This document shows, piece after piece, positions 1 through 12,035 of a DNA stretch of 64,000 nucleotides. The number at the start of each line of letters is the position of its first letter. Positions within the stretch are counted from its first letter, which is position 1. The notes beneath the pieces are model-generated. The model searched no databases, had not been told where the DNA came from, and was given only the letters and a program-made list of their open reading frames with translations. This stretch comes from Pseudevernia furfuracea (Eukaryota; Ascomycota; Lecanoromycetes; Lecanorales; Parmeliaceae). Where the stretch lies: NCBI GenBank assembly GCA_022315425.1, contig JAIUPT010000019.1:496001-560000 (forward strand), given 5' to 3'. Position numbers and translations under genes: made by a program.

Positions 1-942
1 TCGTCTATATGTTGGCTTTGGGGACCGCAAAGCTATCTGTTATTTTCTTCTACAGAAGCATATTCTACGGTAAAACTTTCAACATCGTATCCTGGACAAT
101 GGTAGGTGTTATCATCGCGTGGACCCTCGGTTCGCTCTGCCGGCTTGCTTTTCAATGTGACGATCACATCCATCTTCTATGGTCGTCAGCGGCCAGTATC
201 GCTCGCTACTGTAACAAAGGCTCAGCCAGCGCGCTGGGTTTCTCCATACCCGACGTCATTACGGACGGCTTGATCTTCATGATGCCGTTGCATTGGGTAA
301 CTAGTCTTGATTAACGGCCTAGAGATGCTTACTTCGCTAGACTTGGAAGTTACACATGCCCTTCTGGAGGAAGGTGGGCGTGTCCGGGGCATTCCTTTTA
401 GGCGCGACGTAAGTTGTTTCAAGCACTCTTTGCTTCGTATCCCGGGTACTTTCGGCAAATCAAGTAACACCATATTCCAGTACTATCATTGCCAGCGTTC
501 TCAGGCTCAACGTCTATGTGATTCTATACCCTTGTATGTACTCTTCGAACTCGACACTCCTTCTACGGCTAAGCCTCGCCCAGCGCACAACTCGAGAGCG
601 AACCAAATTGGTATATACTTCTATGCCAGCGTACAGGCTATGTTTGATAAGCTAATCCGCTCGACAGCCTTTTACTCTACCATTGTGTACTGGAGCATGC
701 TCGAGGTAGGTCTCTCGGTAATTGCGGCATGTCTGCCAACCCTCGCCCCGCTCTTCCGTGACGTTCCTACCAAGCCAACCATTAAGTTCATGCGTACCTT
801 CTTCACCCTACGCTCGCACTCTTCCGACACTGTCGCGAGTGCCTCCGAGACTCGCATTGTGCGAAAGACTAGCGCTGAGAATGGTTGGGGATCCGAGTCG
901 TACGCCATGGCCGATATCGACTGCCAGCATAGGGAGGAATGA
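1..942 (+). CDS. SAT4-like rhodopsin-domain membrane protein, 5' partial
   Basis: This is the 3' part of a fungal integral membrane protein of the SAT4/rhodopsin-domain family (seven-helix proteins of mostly unknown function, some linked to secondary-metabolite loci). My exon model is <1-296, 350-408, 481-533 and 668-942, and all phases close. It reads through LGTAKLSVIFFYR, then DVITDGLIFMMPLHW, then LHMPFWRKVGVSGAFLLGAT, then YWSMLEVGLSVIAACLPTL, which is the family order for helices 3 to 7. A hydrophilic tail follows and ends at TGA 940-942. The start and the GWDD-type N-terminus lie outside the window. Introns are 53, 72 and 134 nt. Family assignment is by motif recognition; the substrate or ligand is unknown. 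Confidence 0.8.
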
Positions 943-3900
943 GGCCAAAGTAGAGAGTCAAACGGACAAATCTTCATCACCATCGGCATCAGTCGGCATT
1001 CTACATTTGGTGGTGATGAAGTCTAAATGGGGAAGAGTCATAAGTTGCGTAGTTACGTATGCGTCATTTGTATGAAGTCAGGTCAGGAGAGATCAGTCAA
1101 CCCAATTTTGGTCGGTATTACATGATCTTGCGAGGAATATCCATCATCGGACCTTAGAAAAGGGGGTAAGTCTCATGAGCATCCTTTGGTTGACGCGGGA
1201 AACGCTGCCCTCGCGACTTTGTACAATCTTTTACAGTAGAGCGCTATTTTTAGTATTTCTTGAATCGCGTGGCCAACTATGACTGACTTGGTTGCCATGT
1301 TTTCATTGACTTCGACTAACGTCGCCAGCTCGCACTGGCAGCATCGAGGACGCGCTCGGCGCTAATCCGCAAATTTCCAGATACTACCCCCCCCCCCAGC
1401 CGCTGAATTATACCCCTTTGCCTACGGCGTTGGCAATAATATCACTTCATTTCCCCGCCATAAATCGATCGTACCCACTACTGACACGTGAGACCTCCAA
1501 AATCCACAAACATTTCGGCTAAAAAATACCACCCGCTGTGTCCTCACCAATGTTATCATCACAGTCTGCCATAGAATACTCAATCCTTGCTTTCTATTGA
1601 CTTGTTGCTTCTGCAGGCGCCAGAATAATAAGAAAGAAGTGATAAGAACGCAGCCAACGTATCGGAGAATGGAAAATCAAGAGTGAGTGACTCGACCTTG
1701 GGGACCGTGAAAAGGTGGATTCTGGGTATAAGCTCCAGGTGCAGTCGGGGTTGACTTTTTCTGTTTTAAAGGTATGAGGATATTACAGTAGTAGTTGCGA
1801 GGCAGGGGACCGAGTGTTGGGACTGGAGCCGTTTTCTGGATTCCGAGCTGACGAGATTGAGATGAATTTAGGTTAGGGATCATGTTATCAGCCTTGAAAA
1901 TTCTATTGCTACTAACATAATGCTTACTTTGGGTGAGATCACTATAGGCAAAACGTTTCTTTGAGTCATACGTCAGTACGGTGCTTTTCAGCTCTATAAT
2001 TCAGAAGTCACCGCTTTCGACTATTAAGTTTCAGCTCATTCGTAACAATCTCAATCGTCCCCGCGAACCCTTTGCCTGCAATGTACATGTTGGGTATATT
2101 CGCACCGATCTATACTTCTAGGGCATCCCAGATTCGGCTCTAAAAGCTCTCACCGTCTGCTTCGACCTACCGTCTTCTCTCTTCATTTTAACGCTTCTCC
2201 CCCTCCTCGCTTCAAGAGGAAAAAGAGGCTGATACAAGTCTAACGCTCACAATCATCACTGTCATATCAGCAGCATTAAAATTCCGCAATTACCGCAAAT
2301 CCAAAACGAAGAAACCCTTTCACCCCTTACCCTGCTCATTCACAAAAGCCTACACATTAATCGAATCATTCTTCGTCATCGTCGCTGTTAACAATGCGAA
2401 ACGATCAGTCTCAAGATCTAAGGTTGCTTCTCCAAATTCCAGATTAATAACGATTCAAGAAATCGTAACGTCGACCGCCACAGCACTCACTATCACTCCA
2501 TCTGCTACAACAAAGGAAGACTATACTTTAACATCGAACTCATGAATATTAACATCGAATAAAAGCGTTATCTAAGGTGTCAAGAGCGGAATCGTGCTTG
2601 ATCCCACTATCACTTCATAGGTGGCACTATGAGTATAGGTGGCACTATGAGTGGAAGCCATGGCGGGCCAATAGTGATATTTATGTCGCCATTGATGGGT
2701 GTACTTAATCCCAAGCCCCAGGTCAGACATGCTGGATCCTAAACGTTAAGCGGTTTAATATCTCGAGGGAAAATGCCTCCGCCAGTCGGATCGGACCAAA
2801 GCTCTTCAACTGTGAAAGGCTCAATTTCGTTAGGTTCATCGATATTCCAGTACATATCACTAGCCTCTGGTCTCCATGTCGGCAACTTACCGGGCGGGAG
2901 CGTGATGATTGGATTGGTCAAAATCGGGCCAACGGTAGTACATTAACTACTGACTGTGGCTTTCCTCATTAACTGAAGATACATCGATGAGGAAGTACTA
3001 CAGCAAGCGTCAAAATCACGAGTAATTTGAAAGACGAAAACGCTTCACTTACAACGTATGTCCGCTGACCACAGCAGTACTCCCACTAACAACAAGTGAG
3101 TGCACTCGCTTCTCTAGATTTCGAGCTGACAAGGTTGAGGTGAAGTTGAACGTCTAATTATTATGGTAATCGATAGTGGACTTGTCCGGGAAGTAGTAGA
3201 GCCTTACTTCTGGTATATCCAGCGAGCAGTTTCCGCAACACGTACCAATACCGTCAGTGTCATCTGGATCGAAATAACGAACAAGTCCGGGTAGTTTTGC
3301 AAGAGATAGTGGGAATCCTCTTGTACGCTGTTGGGCACAAAACTGGGGCTTAGCCATGCTGCGCGCAACGGACTTGCCCGCCCGAACAGCTGCCAAAAGC
3401 GCTCGCAGTGAATCCTCAATTAATAAGACGGATTTTCATTCGGTGCTCGATTTGCATATTTATTTTTATATTGCCCCACCTTCATGCAGCCCAGATGCAT
3501 ACATAGCCCTATGGGCTGGCCAGGAACCTATGGAAGTCCAGCGATTCAGATACTCTCTCTTGCAAACTTCCTGAAATCTGACCGGGACAAGGCCACAGGA
3601 TTAAAGCTCAGAACTTCGGAGAATCACAATATTACTCGTAGACGATGATCCTCAGCAGCAATATTTTTCCAATAGGAGGCAGGCTATGACCCAGTTGCAA
3701 ATGAAAGTGGCAAGTGTCGAGTTTTAAAAGCAGACTCAGAGCCGAAAGATGTTCTAATAATACTTTATGCTGAGCATCGAAGCCCCCTCCTCAGTCTAGG
3801 CCCTTGGCTTGACAGCGCTGCCACGGAACGTACTCGATTTCACCCCCAGATGCAATTCCCTGACAGATGCAACCACAGATTTAAATCATTATAATCTATT

Positions 3901-4314
3901 GCTTCACGATAACATACTAGTAAAATTGACAAAACTAAAAGTAAATCGTTAGAATACGATTTTCACATTTTAAAGGATTTTATTAGAGGGCGACTTGTAT
4001 TGCTACACATATTAGAGCACGGACAATGCTCCTCCAAATGCTTTCATTGTATCCGTCTCTGAGTTTGAAGTCGTGGCCACTGTACTCTTGCCGCGAAAGA
4101 ATGCATGAGAGTAATCGGCACATGTATAACTCGTGCTGCAGCGCTTGCAGTGTGCTCATCTGGATCTTTCGGTCTGCGGAAGAAAGGAGGAAAAGCAAAG
4201 GACAAGTCGAGTCTGTTTGAAGATACAATCTACAACCAGATTTGAAACCCGGTAAAGAGGGTTTGTGGGGTCACTCTCCATCACAGCTCTAAGAGGATAG
4301 GCTACGCAACCAGT
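943..4314. other. Gene-poor stretch, 3.4 kb
   Basis: No gene could be supported on either strand. Open frames here are short (under about 85 codons) and lack recognisable motifs or splice continuations. A run of cytosines sits near 1387-1398 and a short direct repeat near 2617-2652. An open frame near 3154-3396 (minus) has several cysteines but no family resemblance. Confidence 0.5.
2617..2652. repeat. Two perfect tandem copies of an 18-bp unit
   Basis: The unit ATAGGTGGCACTATGAGT occurs twice head to tail with no mismatch. It is too short for a functional claim. Confidence 0.9.
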
Positions 4315-5214
4315 CTACTCATCATCCGCCAATACAACCTCAATCAAGCTCTCCGTTGCCCCCTGCCCCTTCCAGATCCCACTAATCTTCAACCCCAAAC
4401 TCCCCAACAGATCTCGCCACTGCGTCTCTGTTCGTTCGCAACTCCCAGCCATTGCCATCATGGTCAGATCTAAGCTCGTAATCTTCCAATCGGCGCCTTG
4501 ATCATCAACCACGTTCTCATTGATCAGAATCTTCGAGTGTCCTGGTTTGAGCGCATCTTTGAGCTGCGTGAGTATCTTGCGCGCGCTGTCATCGCTCCAA
4601 TCGTGCAGGACCGAGTGCATGTAATAAGCCTTGGCGCCCTTGACCGGCTGCGGCCTGAAAAAATCATGCACAGTGCATTCAACACCTGGCCTTTCGCCCT
4701 CTTGGATCGAGGCGATCAACTCGGCCTGATCTTGCAGGATTAGCTTCCCGGAAACCGCGGGGCGTTTGGCGTGGAATTCCGCCAAATCATGTCCCGTCGC
4801 TCCGCCCACATCCACAATCAACACCTCCTTCTCCCCCACTCCTCCCAAGCGCTCAGTCACGGGATAGAAGCCCTCGTCCATCCAATGAGGCCGCCCCATG
4901 CTGTAGCCAGCCATGTGGTTACCGAAAGCCGTATGCATGCGCGGATTGGCTGCAAACCATTGAAAGGGTCCTAATTCGGTGTCATGGCCGTACTTGAAGA
5001 TGCTATCGTCTGTGGGGTTGATGTGCTTGGTGTTGCGGAGGTAGGCGGGCAGACGGGCGTAGGTAGGGAGTTCGGCGTCGAAGGTCAGAATTACGCCGTC
5101 GTAGAAGAGTTGATCTGTGAGGGCGCGGGAGAGGGTGGTGGGGGCGTACGTATTTGGGGCGATTTCCCGGATGATGGACATGCTGGCGAGGTGCTTAAGC
5201 ATGCGACCTGGATG
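4315..5214 (-). pseudogene. Family-2 O-methyltransferase, C-terminal two thirds; 5' end unresolved
   Basis: About 299 residues of a SAM-dependent O-methyltransferase of the fungal/plant COMT-like class, which methylates phenolic hydroxyls of secondary metabolites. Visible are the end of the winged-helix domain (GRMLKHLASM), the SAM-binding motif LIVDVGGATGHD, the acidic HDFFRPQPVKGAKAYYMHS block and the catalytic-His motif SVLHDWSDD. The reading begins at a good acceptor (CATCCAG before 5214), so an upstream exon is expected. The family is normally near 400 residues, and about 100 N-terminal residues (dimerisation and substrate-wall helices) are missing. The sequence at 5215-5511 has open frames, but none resembles that domain or joins in phase. 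The internal ATG at 5202 is an unlikely start. It may be a 5'-truncated pseudogene or a gene with unrecognised first exons. Confidence 0.65.
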
Positions 5215-7395
5215 ATGAGGGGAGTTTGTCAGTCCTCGACGCTTACTTCAGATCATCTCGGCTCTGCGACAATCTGGGTCTCGAGTCTTGCGGGAGAAGC
5301 AATTATCCACGTCTCCGTTCAAGAGCGACTTGTCTATGATACGATCATCGAGTGCTTTCTTAATGAACTCGCGGACGTCATCTTTGTTGCGTTCTGCAGT
5401 CACTCTAATCGATGGACCGGCCTTCAGATCATGTGTTTGACGCCCTGAAGTTGAGGCCAAAGCTTCCAGCCCCGCTGATCGGTCTTTACTTGCTCCCATG
5501 CTTGCTCCCATAGACCTAAGCTTGACTAGTCGGTTAGAACCAGGCGAAATATCTCTAGGTCCTCAGGTTTAGGATGAGAATCACGGTCTTTCTGATTGGT
5601 GTACTTCCTCAACCGGTTATCTGTTTTTGTGACCAAAGGAAAGGCTTTGCCACGCCTAATATTGTCTTTTCCCTTGGACATTTGATTTATTCTCGAGACT
5701 ATCCAGGGCCAGTCAAATGGTATCGTCGTAGAACTAGTACGCGGATTAATGCGATAGAAAGGCAATAAAAGGAGCTGTCTTTCGAAACCCCAGTCGTCAC
5801 GGTAATGCGACGAAAAGACTTAGGTATGCCATAGCCACGAAAGGTCTAAGGGTATACGGAAGTCGATGAGCGTTCAGACTGATTTATAGGAAATGGAGCT
5901 GAACATGAAATCATACTGTGTCGGGTGAAGATAGTTTTAGCAAATCATCTACGATTGGTGCTTGCTCACCGTTTGAGCCTCGACATGACACGCTAAGATG
6001 CCCAGCTCCTGGCACGGACCCCGGCTAAAATCCAACATTTTGCCCCTTGGAGCCTAAGTAGTGCGTTTCACCGCAACTTGTCCATGCACATGGGTGCACA
6101 TTCGAAAGCGCCTTTGAGGTGAAGAAGAAAATAAATCCGAGTAGGCACTAAGCAGTATGTATGAGTAGAGAAGAAGGCATCAGGGCCCTTGGAGAGGGAG
6201 CAACAGTAGCACTCACGAAGCCTAAGCAGCGATACTTTGATAGTGGTAGGGACGGGCTGATTGTTAGAGCGTCACTGGCAGTGACGAAAAAGGCGAGACA
6301 AATCGTGAGAAGAATCGACTGAATCATCGATTCAAGATTGCAATGATGGGTAAAAGTGATAACTGAAAATAATGGTAATGGTAAGGATGGCGGGTGATGC
6401 ACAACAGTCAGATCTACTTTATAGTCTGCAGTTTGTCTCTAGATCGCAGATGAGGCACTTACTCCACCTGGAAAGGATGATGCCATAGACATCTGCGGAA
6501 CAAATGCAGGCTGTGGATATAGGAGCGGCCTCGGTCACGCTTGTCTTCCAGCGAGTCACAACAGAAGATGGCGGGAGAATGGTGACGTTGGCTGCATTCT
6601 AGACCAGAGACTGGTCATGCAAATATATGGTGCTCCGCAAGCCGAAAATACATATGGGTAAGAGGGTTAATTGATAGAAGGCATGATCCCCAAAACTAAT
6701 CGGCGCGCTCGTGTTAGGTTGGGGCGGCCAACTTATTTGGACCCGAGCTTCACCAGCACTCCAGAGTGCTTTACACGTACGGCAGGTAAGAAAGTGAGAG
6801 GCATTGCCTATAACCAGCGTCTTGGCCTTCTCTCTCTTTTTGCATAACTTCCATTACTCCTTGTATGGGTCACGTAGTATCGTGAGATATATTTATTTGT
6901 CTTATAATCAGTTTAATATCTTGGTTGATGTGTCTTTATTCACACAGCACATCTTAAGTCGGGGCCACCTTTCCCACAAAATTACACCCGACGTGAACTA
7001 GATACCACCTTCATAAATCAGCCACTACGTAAGGGTCATTGCCAGTGAAGCAATATCAAGAGCTTGTTGGAGCGGCAGGACAATTGGGTTACAGGTATTT
7101 CATCAGGCAGACTTCTATACTGAGTCTGTCACATCAATACGAAAAGGAGCGACAATAGTACCAGTTTCAGACAAACATCACTCGACCCCTGGTATCGACC
7201 GCCTCTACTGCTGTACTTAATCACACATTATCATCTCCTCGATGCTCCCCTGAGCTACCTCTGTCGCCAACATCGACAAAGCTACCAATGCTCTCTACCG
7301 TCACCCTCTTCTGATCCAGATGGCCGTGAGTGTTCAAAGCGCAGTGACTATGCAATCAGCAAGCGCTTGGTTTCTTCGCTCAAGGAAGGGGAAGC
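5215..7395. other. Intergenic, 2.2 kb; possible secreted-peptide start
   Basis: No gene is called. On the minus strand an ATG at 6327 begins a good signal-peptide-like segment (MIQSILLTICLAFFVTASDA) and reaches a GTGAGT donor-like site after about 37 codons. I could not find a convincing second exon, so it is recorded only as a possibility. Confidence 0.3.
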
Positions 7396-8537
7396 TCACG
7401 AGTTATAGTCATAATCCTTTTCATCCCAGGACTTCAGGGTGTCTGTATTCTCTGAACCAGATTGCACCCCCGAGGAACTTGAGCCACTCTCCACGGCTTG
7501 TTTTCCTGACTTCTTGCCCGAAGAACCAGAGCCACTTCCCACTGCGGTCGTAGAGCCTTCTGATGACCTCGGCTCCTCCGCCCCAGTGATGGTTCGGATG
7601 GCCACGCTACGCAGATTTCGCATAAAACCTTTCGTAGATGTTCCTGCGAACAGTGGCCGCAGTAGAGGCAGGCACGCGCCCACAATACCAAGAGCTGACT
7701 CAATAAATACCCAAAGCAGACTTGGTGTCTCGTACCATGTTATGTCAAAATCACCTCCGGCGGCGGCGGCTATTATATGGTAGAAGACAACGAGCTTTGC
7801 GATTCCAGAAACGACTGTCAGGACCCCAAGGAGGAAGATAGCCGTCACGCCGACTTTGTGCTTTGCCGGCATTTGGAGTGCCCAGATGCAAGGGATCGGC
7901 AGTGCCAGGATCATCATATCCGTGAGCACGTCGGTCCACGCCTGTGCTAGGTACATCATGTTCGTGTTGATGCACGAAGAGACCTGGGCTCCGGAGGCCT
8001 CCCAATTCGTAGATATCGGATAACATTGAAGCAAGTTCGCAAAAAAAAAGGCAACGGTCCAGACGCTGATGATACTGATCATTGTCCATACAGCCGCATT
8101 GAAGGTATTGCCTCGAAAGACTCGTTTGTAGAAGAGCAGCACCGATAGTTTCGTGAGACCGAATGTCAACGTGGTACTCAGCTGCTGGGCGAAGTTGACT
8201 TCCAAAAAAACTATGTCGCGCCGTGTCCAGACTCCATTGCCCTCTGCATCCAGTTCCACATGCCTAGCAAGGTCTCCGTCGGCAGCTCCAATATAGATGC
8301 ATATTGCGGAGACGATGGTGAAAAGCTGTATCGAGGTCATTCACTGACTTTTGACCAAGATCAAAACACGCAAGAACACAAGAGCGAACTAACCATGGCT
8401 AACAAAATCGTGTAATCGTCCCAGCCAAGGTCAACCTTCTTCAAACGCCTGGCGCAGAAACGCAGCACGATGGCTACCAAAGCCAATACGGTCAAGAAAG
8501 TCGTCACACCGACCATTTGGCCTGGGGATTGTACCAT
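7396..8537 (-). CDS. SAT4-like rhodopsin-domain membrane protein
   Basis: Complete two-exon gene: exon 1 is 8537-8394 (48 codons), a 68-nt intron is 8393-8326, and exon 2 is 8325-7396; about 357 residues. The N-terminus starts MVQSPGQMVGVTTFLTVLAL and carries the family signature GWDDYTILLAM at the end of helix 1/loop 1. Helices 2-7 follow, with LTFGLTKLSVLLFYKRVF, WTDVLTDMMILALPIP and ALGIVGACLPLLRPLF. The C-terminal 60 residues are a Ser/Gly-rich, low-complexity cytosolic tail. This class belongs to the fungal rhodopsin-domain (SAT4) family; members are plasma-membrane or vacuolar proteins without a settled biochemical role. The start was chosen because it restores helix 1 and the GWDDY motif; the in-frame ATG at 8340 would delete both. 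Neighbours on both sides are gene-poor. Confidence 0.85.
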
Positions 8538-10174
8538 GGTGACGGAGTCTTTGCGATGATTTTAGTTCGCAGAAGCAGATCAAAAGGCCAGAAACTTCTG
8601 AAATCAATTGACAACGATACTGGGCTCTTTTCGGCGTATTTCGCTCCAGTCTGAAAATCCTGGGTGTGGAGTGACGGCTCGAGGACGAAAAGGCGGAGAA
8701 AAGTGGCTAGAAGGCACAGGACCCTCTCTCTCTGGTGCCCGCTGTACCGAGTAGTAGTCCTAAATTTGGATGAAAACCTCTTGCGTGCTCCCGACCAGGG
8801 CCAATACCAGCACGAGCAGCCATGTTTTTCTGTGGATTGACCCTCTATCTGCGCAAGAAAATGCAGGTCTCCCTAGCGTGGAGAGGCTCTGAAAGTGTAT
8901 ATGTGAAACGCGGTCCAACCACACGCATCAGATCGTTCAAGCTGTTTCGGCTAGAAAACGTGGATGTCTCCTTCGGAACCAGTATGTCTCCAGGGTATGA
9001 CGATAGCCCAGGGTCTTACGGCGCTTATGCCGGTGCACTCAGGGTCAGAATGATTCCTACTCCTTGATTTCCTTTGGAACACGCCAACTCGATTTTTCGC
9101 AGCAAAGATTTGCAAATTCTTTCCTCTCAGCATTTCGGCTCTTAGTCTGTAGTGGCGCCATTGTGAAACGCGACGGGAAAGCACCAGAATAGTTAATGTG
9201 TTTCATCCAATGGAAGGAGAGCGACTAGTGATATTAGCGACAGGCGCTCCACTTATACGCGCTCAGTTCAACGACCATCCAAGTCTTGCGACTCCACCTC
9301 CTCCACATTATGATCGAAAGCTTGTTGAATTGCCCGAAGATCCAATTGGAGTATTGGTACCAAGGCACCTTCAAGTGGGGGCTTTATCGACTGAAGCCAC
9401 CTCAATCTTTGATAGGTGGTTACTTGGTCGCAAATCTTCCGCAATGAGAAACTTTGGGGTCTGCTGCCATGCATATCGCCGAATACATAATTCAATGCAT
9501 CATTGTGCATCGGAGAGCTTGAGTCATAGTTTCCACAAGTAGGGATTCCGTTGAGTCATACAGTCAATTCAATGCCTCCAAGCTATCAGGGTTCGGAAAT
9601 GCCATAGCGCACTACCCTGGGCCTTGTCAAAGCAATTGCGCGCCTTGGACAAAAATCTGTGCAGAGTTGGCTGGTACAGTATGTATCGGTCTTCATTACG
9701 CATAGAGTACAAAGAATGACCGCGCATACGCGGAATTCCTTGCCGTGTTGCTATTTACATTTCCCAGGGCTTCGATGCCAAGAGCCTGCGTATACCACCG
9801 CGCTCACAAGCCGTTTTGGTGGCTGGTGCCATCTCTTACTGAGTTATCAACTCTGGCGGTCCCTCAATTTCGGAAGGATCGTCAAGGACGCAATTCCTGC
9901 CGTGTTCCTGAGTTTAAATCACCCCGATTTTTCATTGCCCAGGAGCTCGTTTCATTGCCGCGGTACCGCACGAATGAGATGCGTGGATGGATCAACGTGA
10001 ACACAAGCCTAGGAGAATATGAGCTGCAGATACCGAGAGGACCCGATTGCTGCACAACGTTCCGTGATGATGCCAAGGTGCTGCTATATGGATTAGCCTT
10101 AGCGACCGTGTAAATTTTCTATACCCTCGTTCACGGCGTCGCATCCACCAAAACGGCACACTCTTGATTAGGGA

Positions 10175-10640
10175 TGTAGCTATGACGGTAATTACCGTCA
10201 GTAAGGCCTATGACAGCCCAGTAATTTATTGTCATGTCTTAGTAGTAGTAGTTTTCAGGCCTTTGATTGGTCCAATAGTCAAGACGCGGGAAAAATGCCA
10301 AGACTTCTGAAGAAAAATGTTCGAGAAGCCAGCAAGTTAAGATTCGAAAGGACTAATATTCAACATTATTAGTCCATGTTTGAACGACTTGAAACCGTCT
10401 AATCTTTACTACAGGGTGCCTCAGAGGCGAATACCGCGCGAAAAGAGCGCTATTTGGCCCTAAGTTTGGTGCGACAGGGGCTTGCTTAATGGAGCATCCT
10501 TCCAAAAATCTACTACCAAATATCCAGTAAGGTATATAACCATATATATACACCTAGCTTACTCATCTATGACTGTCAAAGCAGCTCTATGACAGGTGAT
10601 TACACGGTAATTACCACTAGTTGTAATTGACGGTCATATG
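10175..10640. mobile_element. Candidate MITE-like element with related inverted ends
   Basis: The left end contains TATGACGGTAATTACCGTCA followed by GTAAGGCCTATGACAG. The reverse complement of the right end contains TATGACCGTCAATTAC, then GGTAATTACCGTGTAATC, then ACCTGTCATAG. The two ends are therefore related inverted sequences about 465 bp apart, with GTAATTAC cores. No open reading frame of substance lies between them. This would fit a non-autonomous DNA element, but I see no clean target-site duplication and the identity of the ends is imperfect. Confidence 0.35.
10183..10200. repeat. 18-bp perfect palindrome
   Basis: TGACGGTAATTACCGTCA is identical to its reverse complement. It sits in the left end of the candidate inverted-repeat element and could equally be a protein-binding dyad. 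Confidence 0.8.
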
Positions 10641-11122
10641 AACCTGCATCTCTACTCTTAGTGAATGGTGATGAGGCCTTGCAGCGGTGAAAGGCTTTAG
10701 AGCGTTTCAAATGGATACCAATACTAATCATGACTGATAGATTCCTGAAAGAAATAGACTAGAACTACCCCATCCCACTCTAATGATTCTAATTACCTAC
10801 GTTCCCGAGCCGGCAGATCAACCTTCTGAGATATCCTGGAATATTAGCTATTGTGTTATTGTGTACCTGCAGCATCCCCTCTTCTCCTTCTTGTCGCTCC
10901 AATCATTATTCCCGAATTCCAACAACTCTCACTTTAAAGTGTTGCGCCATCCACGTAAACGTTCCGCCAATCAGATGAAATGGCGCATCTAGTTCGGAAC
11001 ATCGATTTCTATAAAGCATCACCCACCTGCCCAACTACGAGCACCACAGCGCGCCTCCTCCAACAATACTACTAATCCCCCTCCCACCCACCATCGACTC
11101 TATCCTTCCAAACTCAATCACA

Positions 11123-11460
11123 ATGCGCCCCACAATCTTCTTGTCCGCCGCCCTCCTCATCTCACCCGCCTTGGCAGCTCCCCTCGCAGCTCCCCAAGAC
11201 GTCCACGGTAAGCCGCATTTCCCCCCTTCAGAGCCAACCCTGAAAAGACGTAGACGTTTCGAATCGATGACTAACCTCATCTAGGGGTCAGCGCCAACAT
11301 GAATTCAGCGCAGGCTCAGCCCGCGCCTGCTAGTGCAGCAGCCCCCTGCACCAATTCGCGTCGGAGCTGGGTACCGTTCTGGCGCCGACAGACCATCACC
11401 GGCGCCAACGACTGCAGCTTCATGATTGCCTCGGGTACGACCCGCCACTTTCGGCAATAG
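11123..11460 (+). CDS. Small secreted protein, unknown function
   Basis: Two-exon model 11123-11207 and 11285-11460, with a 77-nt intron (GTAAGC donor, a CTAAC-like branch point, CATCTAG acceptor), giving 86 residues. The N-terminus MRPTIFLSAALLISPALAAP is a textbook signal peptide with an Ala-x-Ala-Ala-Pro cleavage region. The mature part is alanine/proline rich, then carries RRSWVPFWRR and only two cysteines. No known family was recognised. A second locus with a similar signal peptide (LLLLVTSSVLAAPVPVLDN) lies about 0.9 kb downstream on the same strand but in a broken frame. The last exon could end earlier at a GTACGA donor-like site, so the C-terminus is uncertain. Confidence 0.45.
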
Positions 11461-11975
11461 GCCGGACTGAGTTCGCGGAGGGATGGCAAGTCTGTTCGAA
11501 CGTGGACAGTGTGCGAGACATCTGGAGAGCCAGCCGGGAATATTCACTCTGCGTGTTTCCGTTGCTGCGCCATAATTTTTTAGCAACGATTCCATGCAGT
11601 GGAGGAAGCGTTCGGAGCGGAGGGTTTTCATTGATATTCGACGAACCCAAGACTACGAGAAGCGAGGTTCTGGGATATTGACAGTTCGGGCCAGCTTATT
11701 CGGGTACAACCAAGGTTCTTAGGTCGATAGATCCAGCCAACCCCTAGCAATTCGTCCATACATATAAGCGCAGCTGTACCCTTTAATTCTGAATCGTGCC
11801 GCTCAAATCAGTTTTCCGTTAGTGCTCGGAGAGCTTTTCTAGTAGACCGATGCTCCATCCGCGCATGTTTTCCCGTTCCTGGATTGTACTCATACCTCTC
11901 CATTATAAAAATGTTGTTCCGCTGCTTAACATAACGTCAGTCAAACGAATACCCTGATTTCTCCCACCAAGACCA
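11461..11975. other. Intergenic, about 0.5 kb
   Basis: This lies between the two small secreted-protein loci. Open frames on the minus strand reach about 110 codons but show no motif and are not called. Confidence 0.4.
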
Positions 11976-12017
11976 ACCATCGCCACCACCAACTCTACCA
12001 TCGCCACCACCAACTCT
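11976..12017. repeat. Two tandem copies of a 21-bp unit
   Basis: The unit ACCATCGCCACCACCAACTCT is repeated twice exactly, followed by a partial third copy. It lies directly upstream of the ATG of the frameshifted secreted-protein-like locus. Confidence 0.9.
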
Positions 12018-12035
12018 ACCATCCCAACTCTCACC

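Larger units (their letters stand above)
8538..11122. other. Gene-poor stretch, 2.6 kb
   Basis: Several open frames of 80-120 codons occur (for example 9198-9542 and 9745-10113, plus), but their translations show no motif, signal peptide or family resemblance, and they overlap open frames on the other strand. A candidate inverted-repeat element occupies about 10175-10640. Confidence 0.4.

Noticed and set aside
5248..5511. Open minus-strand frame upstream of the partial O-methyltransferase as its first exon
   Set aside because: Its translation (KDDVREFIKKALDDRIIDKS) does not resemble the family's N-terminal domain, it ends in a stop before the acceptor, and no donor joins it in phase.
9198..10113. 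Two plus-strand frames of 114 and 122 codons
   Set aside because: No motif, leader or splice continuation; overlapped by comparable frames on the other strand.
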